From the NCBI RefSeq assembly GCF_019320115.1, contig NC_089586.1, forward strand, positions 2,380,804 through 2,444,803: 64,000 nt of DNA. Direction: 5' to 3'. Below the pieces are notes generated by a model, which saw only the letters and a program-made list of their open reading frames with translations, made no database searches and was not told the DNA's origin. Shown here one piece after another: positions 21,401 through 31,659 of this stretch (the stretch's first letter is position 1; the number at the start of each line of letters is the position of its first letter). The DNA is from Miscanthus floridulus (lineage: Eukaryota > Streptophyta > Magnoliopsida > Poales > Poaceae). The position numbers and the translations under genes are program-made.

Positions 21401-22489
21401 TTCTTTCGATCTATTATTAAACTCATCATATGTGTGTATATGCATATAAATTATCCTAACAAGTACTATATATATGCAGATTTACAATGACAGAGCTCAG
21501 AAAGGAAGGCTGCAATGAAATTGGTTTTGTTGATCCCCATATAGTATTCAAAGACCCAATTACTCCAATGACTAATTGGAAGTCTGAGTCAGAGAGTAAC
21601 ATCATGAACTTCTTAGTGAACCAACGCCACAAGAAGGATATACTCTTTCCCTATAACTTCAAGTGAGTGTTAATCATGTCGATCATAGCCTTAATGGCTC
21701 ATATGTTGATTCTAGTTAATTAATGAGTGTTATGCGTTATATCCTATAAACACATGCAGCAATCACTGGATATTGATGGACATCGATCTGGTGAAAAGTC
21801 ACTTGATAATCTATGACTCGATGAGAAAACCACAACAAGACTACCAAGATATGATAGATATTATCCAGAGGTAATTTCGGGATCTCTAGCAACTATATAT
21901 ACACACAAACATGATGATTAACTATATCTGATGACGTGGCAAATTTTTTATTGGGCAGTGTTTGGAAAACCTTTATTGAGAAGCAACACATGGAAAAATG
22001 CAAAGCGCCACTGAATGTAATCCCTTTGAAAGTAAGTCCCCTGAATCGCATCATCTTTATTAATTAAACATATAGCTTTCACCGGATCACCAGATTGGAT
22101 GACAAATCTTTTTCTCGTAAAGTGGTGTCTGAGGCAGGAACAGGGGAACAACTACTGTGGTTACTATGTTTGCAAGTTTATCAAGGTGCTCTCCCAAAGA
22201 ACTCCTACAGAGAGACTCAAAGTACGTTAAAAATACACTATATATTCATTTAATTATTATTATTGATTGTGTTACTATGTCTTTATATATATATATATAT
22301 ATATGTACATATATTAATTTATTTTCCTTTAATTCAAACCTGTAGACTCGATGGTTGGAGGAAAAGGTCATACGGCAAGACCAAATCAAAGCAATTCAAG
22401 AGTCTATAGCCGGATTTTTTAATGAGCAGGTCATCGATTCCAAGGGCGAGTTCTACTTCGACCCAACACTGCCATTGAAGCCAAGCTAG
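18490..22489 (+). pseudogene. CACTA second gene: Transposase_24 (Ptta/En/Spm) plus Ulp1-like protease domain
   Basis: Eight exons with GT-AG borders and consistent phases: 18490-18657, 18750-20264, 20361-21389, 21480-21662, 21760-21870, 21959-22031, 22123-22221, 22346-22489. Exon 1 is acidic. Exon 2 carries the plant transposase domain (H-H-C-G-Y-L-V-R-D-R, then A-P-D-F-T-V-P-G-P, then E-H-G-G-R-T-R-G) and a coiled-coil Arg/Glu region. Exon 3 starts with Pro-Ser repeats (R-R-S-P-T-P repeated). Exons 4-7 form a C48/Ulp1-like cysteine protease: N-H-W-I-L-M-D-I-D, I-I-Y-D-S, and N-N-Y-C-G-Y-Y-V-C as His, Asp and Cys sites. Such genes supply the DNA-binding partner of TNP2 in CACTA elements. Exon 2 is broken twice, at a G9 run (18873-18881) and an A9 run (19761-19769). 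The frame moves by -1 each time, so one lost base in each would explain it. Sequencing error in homopolymers is possible. Confidence 0.85.
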
Positions 22490-22797
22490 AGGATGAGAGG
22501 AAACTTGTTATGTCACAACAACTATAATGCAATCTTTTGTAATATATGCACATGAAATAATATAATGTAAAATACACATATGCATGCATGCATGTAAATA
22601 TATATATGATGCATGCATGCATATATATATATAAATATATTTCTATGCTTGAATTGTGTGATTTAATATGTTCATTGTGCTTGAACCGAAACATACTATA
22701 TGCGCGTATAAATGTATAATTAGCATCGTACAATACGACTTCGAAAACCTATTTTGAAAAGAAAACAAAAAAATGAAAAGAAAAGAAAAAAGAAAAA

Positions 22798-23015
22798 ATC
22801 CTTTAGTCCCGGTTCGTATTACCAACCGGGACTAAAGGTGCCGGCCATCGTGGCATGTCAGGAGGCACCTTTAGTCCCGGTTGATGTTACCCACCGGGAC
22901 TAAAGGTCATCCTTTAGTCCCGGTTCCTGACCCGGGACTAAAGGACCTCCCTTTAGTCCCGGATGCTTGCTCCCGGGTGGGGAACCGGGACTAGAGGGGG
23001 TTCCCCACCGGGAAT
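22798..23015. repeat. CACTA 3' subterminal repeat array
   Basis: Repeated CTTTAGTCCCGG and complements, including two hairpins (GGTTCGTATTACCAACC type and GGTTGATGTTACCCACC type). It mirrors the 5' array. Confidence 0.9.
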
Positions 23016-23023
23016 AAAGCTCG

Positions 23024-23037
23024 GTTCTCTACCAGTG
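23024..23037 (-). repeat. CACTA right terminal inverted repeat
   Basis: GTTCTCTACCAGTG, the inverse of the left end, is followed by AAT (23038-23040), the right target duplication. Confidence 0.93.
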
Positions 23038-23247
23038 AATCAATGACATAGCTCCTCGGCTGAAGAAAGTAGGCAAGCAAAGGGAAAAATATTAATTCAC
23101 ACCAGCGTACATAAAGGTATGCAAAACACCTCTTATTCAAGAGTGGACATGATGCGTCCTTAACAGAAAAAAAAGGCAATCGACTTCAAACTGAGGGACA
23201 TCATCTTTCACTTATAAAAGGTTTGCACATCTAGTCATTTATCAATG

Positions 23248-24003
23248 GAAAAAGTCTACATAACCCCATTAACTATTCAGGGTGGACTACTTCACCCCCC
23301 AAACTATAAAACCGAATTTTCTACCCCTGAACTTTCCAAACCGGTCAAATAACCCCCCTTAACTATTAAGGGTGGACTATTCAGGGTGGATTTTCTTTTT
23401 ATTTATTTCAACTGAATCTTTGAAAAATCATAGTAAATCACAGAAAAACATAAAATGAAAAAATCCAATTTTGTTGGACTTCACATGAGTAGATCTACGC
23501 AGTAAACATATAATATGACATACTTTAGTACAAAGTTTTTACTGAAACTTTAGATCTATGCTTTTTCTGTAATTAAATGAAATAATTCATAGCTGCAACT
23601 TCGTTCTATGATCCAATTATGGTGAAATTTTTATGGTGGGTTAATTATTGTATGCTTGAATTATAGTAAAAATTTCATACTGTATAACTTAGTTATAGAT
23701 AAAGCATAGATTTAACAAGCATAAAACTAAATAAATATATAACTAAGTTATATATGATCCAATGAGTATGAAATTTTTACTACAGTTCAAGTATGCAATA
23801 ATTAGTCCACCATAAAAATTTCACCACAATTGAACCATAGAAGTTGTAGCTTCCATTTAATTACAGAAAAGCATAGATCTAAAGCTACAACAAAAGCTTT
23901 GTACTAAAGTATACCATATTATATGTTTACTGTGTAGATCTACTCATATGGAGTCCAACAAAATTAGATTTTTTATTTTATGATTTTTCTGTGATTTACC
24001 GTG
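23248..24003. repeat. Foldback/MITE-like inverted-repeat element
   Basis: About 23431-23697 is the inverse of about 23737-24000, separated by a ~40-base loop, so the arms are ~265 bp with some mismatches. A left-hand extension (23248-23430) starts GGAAAAAGTCTACATAACCC, a start familiar from grass foldback/Mutator-like MITEs. The matching right extension is missing. The right arm abuts the truncated B56 exon at about 24002 without any intron signal, so the insertion or a later rearrangement removed the 5' part of that gene. Confidence 0.8.
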
Positions 24004-25435
24004 GAAGTATGTGGATAGCCCTTTGGTCTCCAAGCTGCTCGATCTGTTTGATTCGGATGACTCAAGAGAAAGGGACTGCTTGAAGACAATATTGCATAGG
24101 ATATATGGCAAGTTCATGGGAAACCGACCATTCATCCGTAAGGCTGTGAGCAACATCTTCTATAGGTTTGTGTTCGAGACAGATCATCACAATGGGATTG
24201 CCGAGCTGTTGGAGGTCTTTGGCAGTGTAATAAGTGGGTTTGCCAAGCCATTGAAGGAGGAACATAAGTTGTTCTTATGGAAAGCGTTGATACCACTTCA
24301 TAAGCCGAAATCAGTGGGAGTGTATCTGCCACAGCTGACATATTGCATCACACAATTTATTGAGAAGGAACCAAAGCTTTCTGGGACTGTGATCAGAGGC
24401 CTGTTAAAGTACTGGCTAGTTACAAATAGTCAGAAGGAAATAATGTTTTTGGGGGAGTTGGAGGTGCTGGAGTTGACTGACATGGCTGAATTTCAGAAGT
24501 GCAGGGTTCCCTTATTTTGGAAGATTGCTAGTTGCCTGAATAGCTCTCATTTTCAGGTGAGATTCACTCTTTATATTTTGTTCTGGTCTTGTGCTCATAA
24601 CAGTTGCCTTGGTAAAAAAAAATACTAACAGGAATATATGCTCGTGTAATCATTAGTTTCTCTAATAATGGTTACATACACAGATTTAAGATTTTTTTTA
24701 ATCAAGTAATAGTTGCACTGTTGTTTGCCAGATGAATCTTTCGCTTATTTTAATTGAAGAGTCTGTTTGACCCCTTTCCTTTTCGCCTTGCTTTTCTGAT
24801 TTATTAGTGTCCCTTTACATGGTCCCCTGTGCCTTTATGACATAGTGCTTACTAATTAATGATAAGAATTTCATCAGTGGTTAAAATCTTTTCTTGTTGG
24901 CTAAAGTGAGACCACACACTTATGTTATTGGCTTAAGTTTAGTTGGTGGCCACTTTCCTTTATGAGGCTTCAGGCCATTTGTTTTTACCATAGAATAGGA
25001 AATGCCAGACAGTTCTCTAATTCTGCCTCATATTGGTCTCAGTGTACTCTAGAAATCTTAGGTCACGAATAAATCCACGGTCCAAAGGCAGATGATAGGA
25101 ATCTTTGGGGTGTTAATGTGTGGCAATTGTCAAAAATCTGCTGCTCTTGTAAATACTCGAATTTCCTCAATAAATCAAAGATGTAGACATTTGCACTTTG
25201 TGGGGCTTGACAATCAGCTAGGTAGAATTATGATTTTCAATCTGTACTGTCTATGGATTTTGTGCACTAATTTTGTGTACTCCTATTTCCTTATATGTAC
25301 AGCATATTGTATTCATCTGTCTTCGTCAATTAAATAAGATACATAAATGGAGGGTTCTGAACAGGCTGACATTTGGCATTGTACTGTCTTTGTTCATGTC
25401 ACTTGCATGTTCGACAATACATGCATATTGCCCCC

Positions 25436-25868
25436 TTTGGTAGGCAGCTGTGGATCCAAAAAAAATTTTAGGGGGCTGAATAACATATACCTCCGACTGT
25501 TGCTCGATCTTAAATTTCAGCCCCACCTACACTATAGAACTTTGCCTAAAAATTCATGACGGCTCCACAGGGGTTCCACTGGTCCGGTATGGGTAGGGGG
25601 GGCTCGAGCCCCCCCCCCCCCCACCCCATTGGATCCGCCCCTGTTGGTAGGGATCCACCGGCTGAAGATCCACCCGACAAAACACTGTTCATATGAGCTA
25701 TTTTCCTCTCTCCTCTCATAGAGCCGGTGGAGCTGAAAAAACTGGCTTCACCTGCTCCCACCAGCTCTTTGAGAAGAGGAGAAGAGGAGAGAGGAAAATA
25801 CTCCTGTGAACAGTATTGCAAAAGTGTTTTTGTCAGGTGAATCTGGAGCCCTGTGAATCCCTACCAAA
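25436..25868. repeat. MITE with TTTGGTAGGGAT inverted ends, split by a hAT MITE
   Basis: The inner left part (25645 onward: GGATCCACCGGCT, GACAAAACACTGTTC) pairs with the inverse of 25790-25868 (ending CCCTACCAAA). Its left tip, TTTGGTAGG at 25436-25444, has been separated from the body by the 199-bp insertion at 25445-25643. It lies within the B56 intron. Confidence 0.75.
25445..25643. mobile_element. hAT-type MITE, 199 bp
   Basis: The ends are CAGCTGTGGATCCA and, inverted from the right, CAGGGGCGGATCCA, the terminal type of grass hAT MITEs. It is flanked by perfect 8-bp duplications TTGGTAGG at 25437-25444 and 25644-25651. It includes a long C run near 25609-25622. Confidence 0.9.
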
Positions 25869-26315
25869 GGGGAAGCGTAAAGGAGTTAGCATTTGAAACT
25901 CAAGGACTGCTTTTCTTTGGCATGCTTTTTGCAGGTTGCAGAGAGAGCCTTGTTCCTATGGAACAACGAGCACCTATTCGATATGATCTCCCAAAACCGT
26001 CAAGTGATCCTACCGATTATATACCCAGCTCTGGAGAGGAACACCCGCTGGCACTGGAACCAATCAGTCCTCAATGTAACAATGAACGTGCGGAAAATGT
26101 TCCGCGAAATGGATGAGAGGCTGCTTCTCGCCTGCCAGAACAACTTCCAAGAGGAAGAGGGTTAGCGAGCTGCGACCGTGGAGCGGCGGAGGCTCATGTG
26201 GGAGCAGCTGGAGCGGAGCGCTGCTCGTGGGTATCACCAACCGGTGATCGCCGCAGACGCGAGCTTTCCTGCGCCCCCTTCGTCGTCTCGTCTTGTAGCC
26301 CCTACCGTGACTTGA

Positions 26316-27120
26316 GAATATGAGATTGCAACAAAATGTGCTCTTGGTAGCTAAGCTAGATGAAGTTGCTTGCTTCACTGGGGATGCACAAAGGCATTTT
26401 GTTGCCTTCTGTATGCATAACCCCCTGTCAAAGTCTGTAATTAATAGTTGATGGTTTGAGGACAAAGGGACATTTTGAATTTTGCATGGCGTATTCTTGA
26501 AATGGGCATGTGTTTTCTTCTTGCCTGAATCTTGTCTGATTCTACCAGATTGCTCTCTGCTCTGTATATCTGGAGTCTGGACAGTGTGCATCATGGGAGG
26601 ATGACAAGTAACAAGTTTGCAGCTTTTCTTTTTGTTGTTTTCGTGGCAAATAGCTTATGCTTATTTTTTATTGTATTATGTGGACAAATATGGAGTATGG
26701 TGGGAAGGAAACAAGAACAGCTGAGGCTGGCTGATACACAATCCATCTCTTGCTGGTTGCTATTTTGTATTATAAGTAGGATCCATGTTTGCATGATCTT
26801 ACCTAATATTCTGAGAATTATTTGGATCCAGCTGTGGAGACTGGAGAGCCTTCAAAATGTATGTACATCGTTAATATGGATAAGTTCATACGTATATACA
26901 ACTGGAGAAGTAAGAAATGAATTCGTGCCCTGTATATGCCTCTTTATATGATATATATTGTCTGAATCCTGAGTGAATTCTCACCTGATGTTGAATGCCA
27001 CCGCATCTCTTAATGAACACTTGTTTATTGCGCTACTCCAGACATCCGTTAACGTGTCTACCATACGCTGTCAAACAAGATTAACTACTAGTACAGCATG
27101 ATCCTTTCGGATACGAGATT
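26316..27120 (+). other. 3' UTR / downstream region of the B56 pseudogene; no gene
   Basis: It looks like ordinary plant 3' UTR and flanking sequence. No conserved coding segment was seen. Confidence 0.5.
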
Positions 27121-27129
27121 ATTGATCCA

Positions 27130-27290
27130 CGTGGGCCAATCAGGTAGTAGCACTGATACTTGCATACCCGAGGAAGACAGGAAGTAGCTGTCTGAGAGCG
27201 ACACGTGACCGCCTTGAGTTGAGCTGAGCTCCAAGAGACTCAGCCGAGCTGCAGGCACATATACAGCTTCAATAAAAGCTTCCTATTATC
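27130..27290 (+). promoter_or_regulatory. G-box/ABRE-containing promoter
   Basis: CCACGTGGGC at about 27129-27138 is a perfect G-box core. GACACGTGACC near 27200-27210 is a second one. They precede a short leader and an ATG at 27346. Paired ACGTG boxes are typical of stress- or ABA-responsive plant promoters. Confidence 0.5.
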
Positions 27291-27345
27291 TCGTAAACTC
27301 TTCGTCTCCTCCGGTAGTAGAAGTAGAAGGGTAGAACACAGGCAG

Positions 27346-27404
27346 ATGATGTATAACCCTCCGGCTACGCAGGACATGTCCTACAACGGGCACGTCCAAC
27401 CCAA
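27346..27404 (+). pseudogene. Isolated first exon of a small gene (CYSTM-like?)
   Basis: The ATG at 27346 opens a 59-base frame reading MMYNPPATQDMSYNGHVQP. It ends at a good donor, AA|GTGAGA at 27405. The Tyr/Asn/Pro-rich start resembles the N-termini of small CYSTM-type proteins. No second exon follows, because LTR-element sequence starts within about 80 bases. The exon phase (two bases over) would fit the isolated Cys-rich last exon at 8501-8579, which lies upstream. Low certainty on family. Confidence 0.4.
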
Positions 27405-27419
27405 GTGAGAATGCGGCTG

Positions 27420-29097
27420 GTCGACGAGTTGATAAAGAATATCTTAAATATATTGAAAACATTAAGTTTTTTTTGGAGATATGTTTATATTTAATATAAA
27501 TTGTCCTGAGCCATTAGTTTTTTTGGTTGAGCCCCCAGCCCCGGCTATCCCACATTCCATGGCGTAAATAGTTTAGCTCCTTTGCATGTTTAGGAATATA
27601 GGCATCACCGAGGAGCCGCCGCCGACCACCCATAACGCAGAGGGCAAGCGCTCGTGCACGTGTAGGGAGAAGCCAGAGACAGGACCATCTCTGGAGAGCA
27701 CAAGCGTAAACGTGGCTGTTCGGGGAGCCGTTGAGGTGAAAGCGTATGTCATCTTTAAGATGATATACATGGAGAAAAGTCGTTTGGAGAATAATCATGT
27801 AGAGAATAGTATGAAGAAACATCGTGGCAAAAACTTTATTAAATATTCATATATAAAAAGGTACTTATCTTTAGACATAACGTCTGGTCGGCGGTGATGA
27901 AATTGCCCGGCCCTCGAGCTTTCTGGCCTGTCGTCATGGCGGCGGTTGCGGTCGTTATAACGCCGTTCTTCGCGGCGATCGTTGCGACGCGGCAGACGAT
28001 CGAAACGAGTAGTCCGGTTGGCTCGCTTAACGGCTCAGACGGTTCGTTTGACAGCTCGGATGGGTACATTTGACAGCTCAGACGGGTACGCGGAGTCGTA
28101 GGCGAACGGACGTAATCGGAGCCTGATGGAGTCAATCCGCATGGGGAGGCGAAGTCCTTGAGCGTGTCCGACCGAGGCAAGGGCACAATCCAAGATCTTT
28201 CTTGCATGCCTGAGATACGTGAGGTTGCCTGCATGGTATAGATCTAGATGCATATGTGCTTATATATCTCTTCAACTACTCCAATTCGCTTGTACGGCCG
28301 ATCAGCATCTTCGGTGGAAATACCGCTCCACATCGCTTTATTGCCGGCTACCTTTCTTGATTGCTGGTCGTCATGATCCGCGGCAATGATCTTGCGTATC
28401 CGATCGGGTTGCTTCCAATAGAAATCATGCAGACAAACGGATATATCTGGAAGTATAATAACAATATTTAATTAGGAAGCGACTTGATTAGCTTTCTTGG
28501 ATTGCTTGACTCTGATCTTGTTGTCGTGTGTTGCGTCTGTTGGAGGCACATGGCAAGGCGTCGGACTCCAACACGTGCGGCCGTTCGCCGAGGCAAGTGA
28601 TCCGCTGCGTGCCAGTATCGAGTTGTCGCCGAATGCTGAGTTGCCGACGACGTTGGTTGAAGAAAAGATTCACATCTGATTCGCCACAGAATCAGCACGC
28701 ACGGCCCCTACCTAGCGCGCCACTGTCGATGAAATATGGTCGGTAGTCTACCGAGGGGTATGCCCACATTAGTAGATGAATCGGTGGAGGTACACGTAAT
28801 AGGAGCCGGATGGTGACACAGACGCAGAGACAAGCGATTTAGACAGGTTCAGGCCGTCTAATCGACATAATACCATACGTCCTATGTCTTTGGTGAATTG
28901 TATTGAATATGAGATGCATTTGAGGGTGTCCCTATCCGCCTTATATAGTCTGGAGGGTAGGGTTACAGGTCGGTTTAAGTCTATATCTATTTGGCTATAT
29001 GGTAAGTATTTATAAGAAATACGATATCTATCATATCCGAATATGATCTTTCTTCATCGCCAAGATGTCTTCTGATTGCCTTGCGGTGCATGCCGGC
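27420..29097 (-). mobile_element. Non-autonomous LTR element, outer copy: 5' LTR (part) and truncated interior
   Basis: On the minus strand the 5' LTR ends TCGACA at 28724. It is followed at 28723-28704 by GTGGCGCGCTAGGTAGGGGC, a TGGCGC-type primer site common in grass LTR elements. The interior (28703 down to about 27420) is non-coding and matches the interior of the inner copy in inverse (27510-27780 against about 29830-30060). The interior breaks off before the minisatellite, and no 3' LTR is present. The rest of its 5' LTR is at 31556-31659, beyond the inner copy. Confidence 0.8.
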
Positions 29098-31555
29098 TGT
29101 GGGGGTATGGCCCCCGATATCTATAAGACAAGACATGGGCTGCACCATCAGAGGTGGCATAGCCCACAAGATCAAGGCGTGCACAGCACTGGTCGACATG
29201 CATCGTAAGATATTGTATAGTACCAAATAGGATACTTTCCTTGTAACCCTACCCCTCCAGAGTATACACCTCATATTCAATATAATACAACAAAGACATA
29301 GGACGTAGGGTATTACGTCAATTAGACAGCCCGAACCTGTCTCAATCGCTATCTCTGCGCCTTGTGTCACCATCCGGTTCCTATCACGTGCACCTCCACC
29401 GATCAATCTACCTTTGTGGGATACCCCTCAGAGGACTGTCAAGCATCTTTTGTCGACAGTTGGCGCCCACCGTGGGACTCGTGTGCGCTGATCCCTAGCG
29501 AACCAGATGGCATAACTCAAGATCAACATCCTTCAACAACCACAGCGCACGTCTTCGTACGCGGATTGACACTGCCAAGCTCCGACTACGTCCGTCCTAC
29601 TCCAACACAAGATCAACTTCATTCCAGCCGTCAGGCGAGCCGCTAAGCGAGCTACCTGCGTCGTCGACCAGATAACGCCATACGCCGCCGACCAGACATC
29701 TTGTCTAAAGCTAAGTCACGCTTTAATATTTTCCTAAATATTCTCTGATCTTCGTATAACGCCATAATGTTTCTTCGAGCTTTTTTCTCCATGTTTACTC
29801 TCCAAATGATTTTCTGAACCCCCGAACAGTCATGTTGATGCTCGGATATCCACAGAGACAACCCTATCTCCGGCTCCTCCCTACATGTGCACGAGCATCT
29901 GCCCTCTGCGTTATGGGTGGTCGGCAGCGGCTCCTTAACGACGCTTTGTTCTTTCTACATGCACACGGGCTCCACGCTCTGTGTTATGGTTAATGGGCTA
30001 GCTAGGGCTAGAGACTCAGTTACACACTAACTGTTCGGACAGTTTGTATTAAATATAAATACATCTTCACACCAACTGATCACCGAGCTGCATACGCTAT
30101 TTCATCTCTATTTCTGATTTTTCTTCAGAGTTTATATATTTTTACATCATGTACTACCCGTTCTACATATTTGTATTGTAGGATCATCGTCCAGGTGATC
30201 GGACCACTTGGTGCTCGGACTTCTCCACCGATCAACTGATCGGACCGCTTGGTTCATGGACTCCATCGTCGACTAGTTGATTGGACTGTTCACCAGTCGC
30301 TTCTACTCAATGCACGCTTCGTCGCTGACCAATTGACCAGACTATTCGTCGCTCATGCTTCATCGCCAGCTACGCCGTTTACTCCTCGGCGCTTGGATTC
30401 TTCGTGCTCGGGGACTAAGTGGGCCCACTTCACCTTGTGGACATCGCCAGCTACACCGTGTACTCCTCAGTGCTCGAACGTCACTAGCTACGCCGAGGAC
30501 TCCTCGGTGCTCGAACGTCGCCAGCTATGCCATGAACTCCTCGGTGCTCGACGTTGCCAGCTACGTCGGGGACTCCTCGGTGCTCGGACATCGCCAGCTA
30601 CGCCGGGGACTCTTCGGTGCTCAGACATCGCCAGCTAGACCGAGAACTTCTTAGTGCTCGGGCATTGCTAGCTACGCCGAGGGCTCCTCGGTGCTCGGAC
30701 GTCGTCGGCTACATCGGGGACTCCTTGGTGCTCGGACATCGCCAGCTACGCCGGGGACTCCTCGGTGCTCGGACGTCGCTAGCTACGCCAGGGACTCCTC
30801 AGATCTTGCTACGCCTCATCGGTGTGCTATCAAGCTGCTCCATGCTGTTCAGATCAGGGTGCTGATCTTGGGCAGCACGTCTAGGGTCTTGATACGCGCA
30901 TGTCAGACGACGTCAACAAGCTTTCAGACTTCTTTTTCTTTGACCCTGCTACAAGATTCATTCTTCATCTTCTAGTAGACTCGGGGACTAAGTGGACACA
31001 CTTCACCTTGCGATGAATGTGTGCTTTTCAATTTAGGGCTCCGCCCGTGGACTAGTTGCCTGTTCGGCTAGTCTTCTGCCTTTCTTCTACTTTCTAACCC
31101 TAGCTCCACGTGACTATGTCACCTACTGTCAGGCTCGAGGGCTAGCTGTGGGGGTATGGCCCCTGGTATCCATAAGACAAGACATGGGACACACCATCAA
31201 AGGTGACCCAGCCCACAAGATCATGGTGTGCACGGCACTGGTCGACGTGCACCGCAAGATATTGTATAGTACCAAATAGGATATTTTCCTTATAACCCTA
31301 CCCCTCCAGAGTATATAAGGAGAGGCAGGGGTCCCCCAGCGGACATCGACATAGGTCTACATACACCTCATATTCAATACAATACAACAAAGATACATGA
31401 CGTAGGGTATTACGTCGATCGGATGGCCCAAACCTATCTAAATCGTTGTCTCTACGCCTTGTGTCACTAACCGGTTCCTTTCACGCGCACCTCCACCGAT
31501 CAATCTACCTTCGTGGGATACCCCTCGGAGGACTACCGAGCATCTTTTGTCGACA
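29098..31555 (+). mobile_element. Non-autonomous LTR retrotransposon (2.46 kb), inner copy
   Basis: Two direct LTRs start TGTGGGGGTATGGCCCC and end GTCGACA: 29098-29458 (361 bp) and 31147-31555 (409 bp). The size gap is a ~50-bp segment just after GAGTATA, present only in the 3' LTR. A TGGCGCCCACCGTGGG primer site lies at about 29461-29476, and a purine-rich GGCTCGAGGGCTAGC tract lies before the 3' LTR. The flanks CCGGC (29093-29097) and CCGAC (31556-31560) look like a 5-bp target duplication with one change. The interior has no gag or pol, only a 37-bp minisatellite, so it must be mobilised by another element. It sits inside the LTR of a sibling copy in opposite orientation. Confidence 0.9.
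30441..30809 (+). repeat. 37-bp minisatellite, about ten copies
   Basis: The unit starts ACATCGCCAGCTACGCCGGG and continues with a GACTCCTCGGTGCTCGG block. About ten copies run head to tail with moderate divergence. Because 37 is not a multiple of three, all three plus-strand frames stay open for long stretches, giving spurious ORFs. Related but more decayed units lie inverted at 5250-5500 in a sibling element. Confidence 0.9.
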
Positions 31556-31659
31556 CCGACCAAACCCAAGCACCATAGGCCTTGATCTTATGGGCTGGAC
31601 CTCCTCTAGCAGTGCGGCCTATGTCCATTGCCATGGGTACCTAGGGTTATGCCCCCACA
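31556..31659 (-). repeat. Remainder of the outer element's 5' LTR
   Basis: On the minus strand it starts TGTGGGGGCATAACCC at 31659 and completes the LTR interrupted at 29097. Copia LTR sequence begins directly after it. Confidence 0.8.

Larger units (their letters stand above)
10651..23037 (+). mobile_element. Complete CACTA (En/Spm) transposon, 12.4 kb
   Basis: The ends are CACTAGTAGAGAAC (10651) and, read inverted, CACTGGTAGAGAAC (23037-23024), differing at one position in the first 14. Flanking 3-bp duplications are AAT/AAT, as expected for CACTA elements. Both ends carry dense inverted copies of CCTTTAGTCCCGGTTGG, the binding-site type used by the element's own proteins in known CACTA systems. 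Inside, all on the plus strand, are a GRF-zinc-finger gene (12128-12663), a TNP2 transposase (12752-16102) and an eight-exon Transposase_24/Ulp1-like gene (18490-22489). The transposase frame is intact. The first gene has one nonsense codon and the third has two frameshifts, so the copy may be transposition-competent only with help, if those lesions are real. Confidence 0.95.
24002..26315 (+). pseudogene. PP2A B' (B56) regulatory subunit, 5'-truncated pseudogene
   Basis: Exon A is 24002-24556 and exon B is 25935-26315, joined by a GT-AG intron in phase 0 at the conserved H-F-Q / V-A-E-R site. The translation follows the B56 HEAT-repeat core closely: [60 protein letters not shown], then [17 protein letters not shown]56 proteins target and control protein phosphatase 2A. 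The N-terminal ~35-40% is gone, replaced by the foldback element. In exon B a TAG at 26163-26165 stops the frame 50 codons before the usual TGA (26313-26315). The codons after it still match the family, which shows a point mutation rather than an alternative end. A 3'-UTR-like sequence follows. The intron has gained MITEs. Confidence 0.93.

Noticed and set aside
30249..30975. Several plus-strand open frames of 90-130 codons
   Set aside because: They are produced by the 37-bp minisatellite, whose length keeps all frames open. The peptide is a repeat artefact and the element is non-coding.
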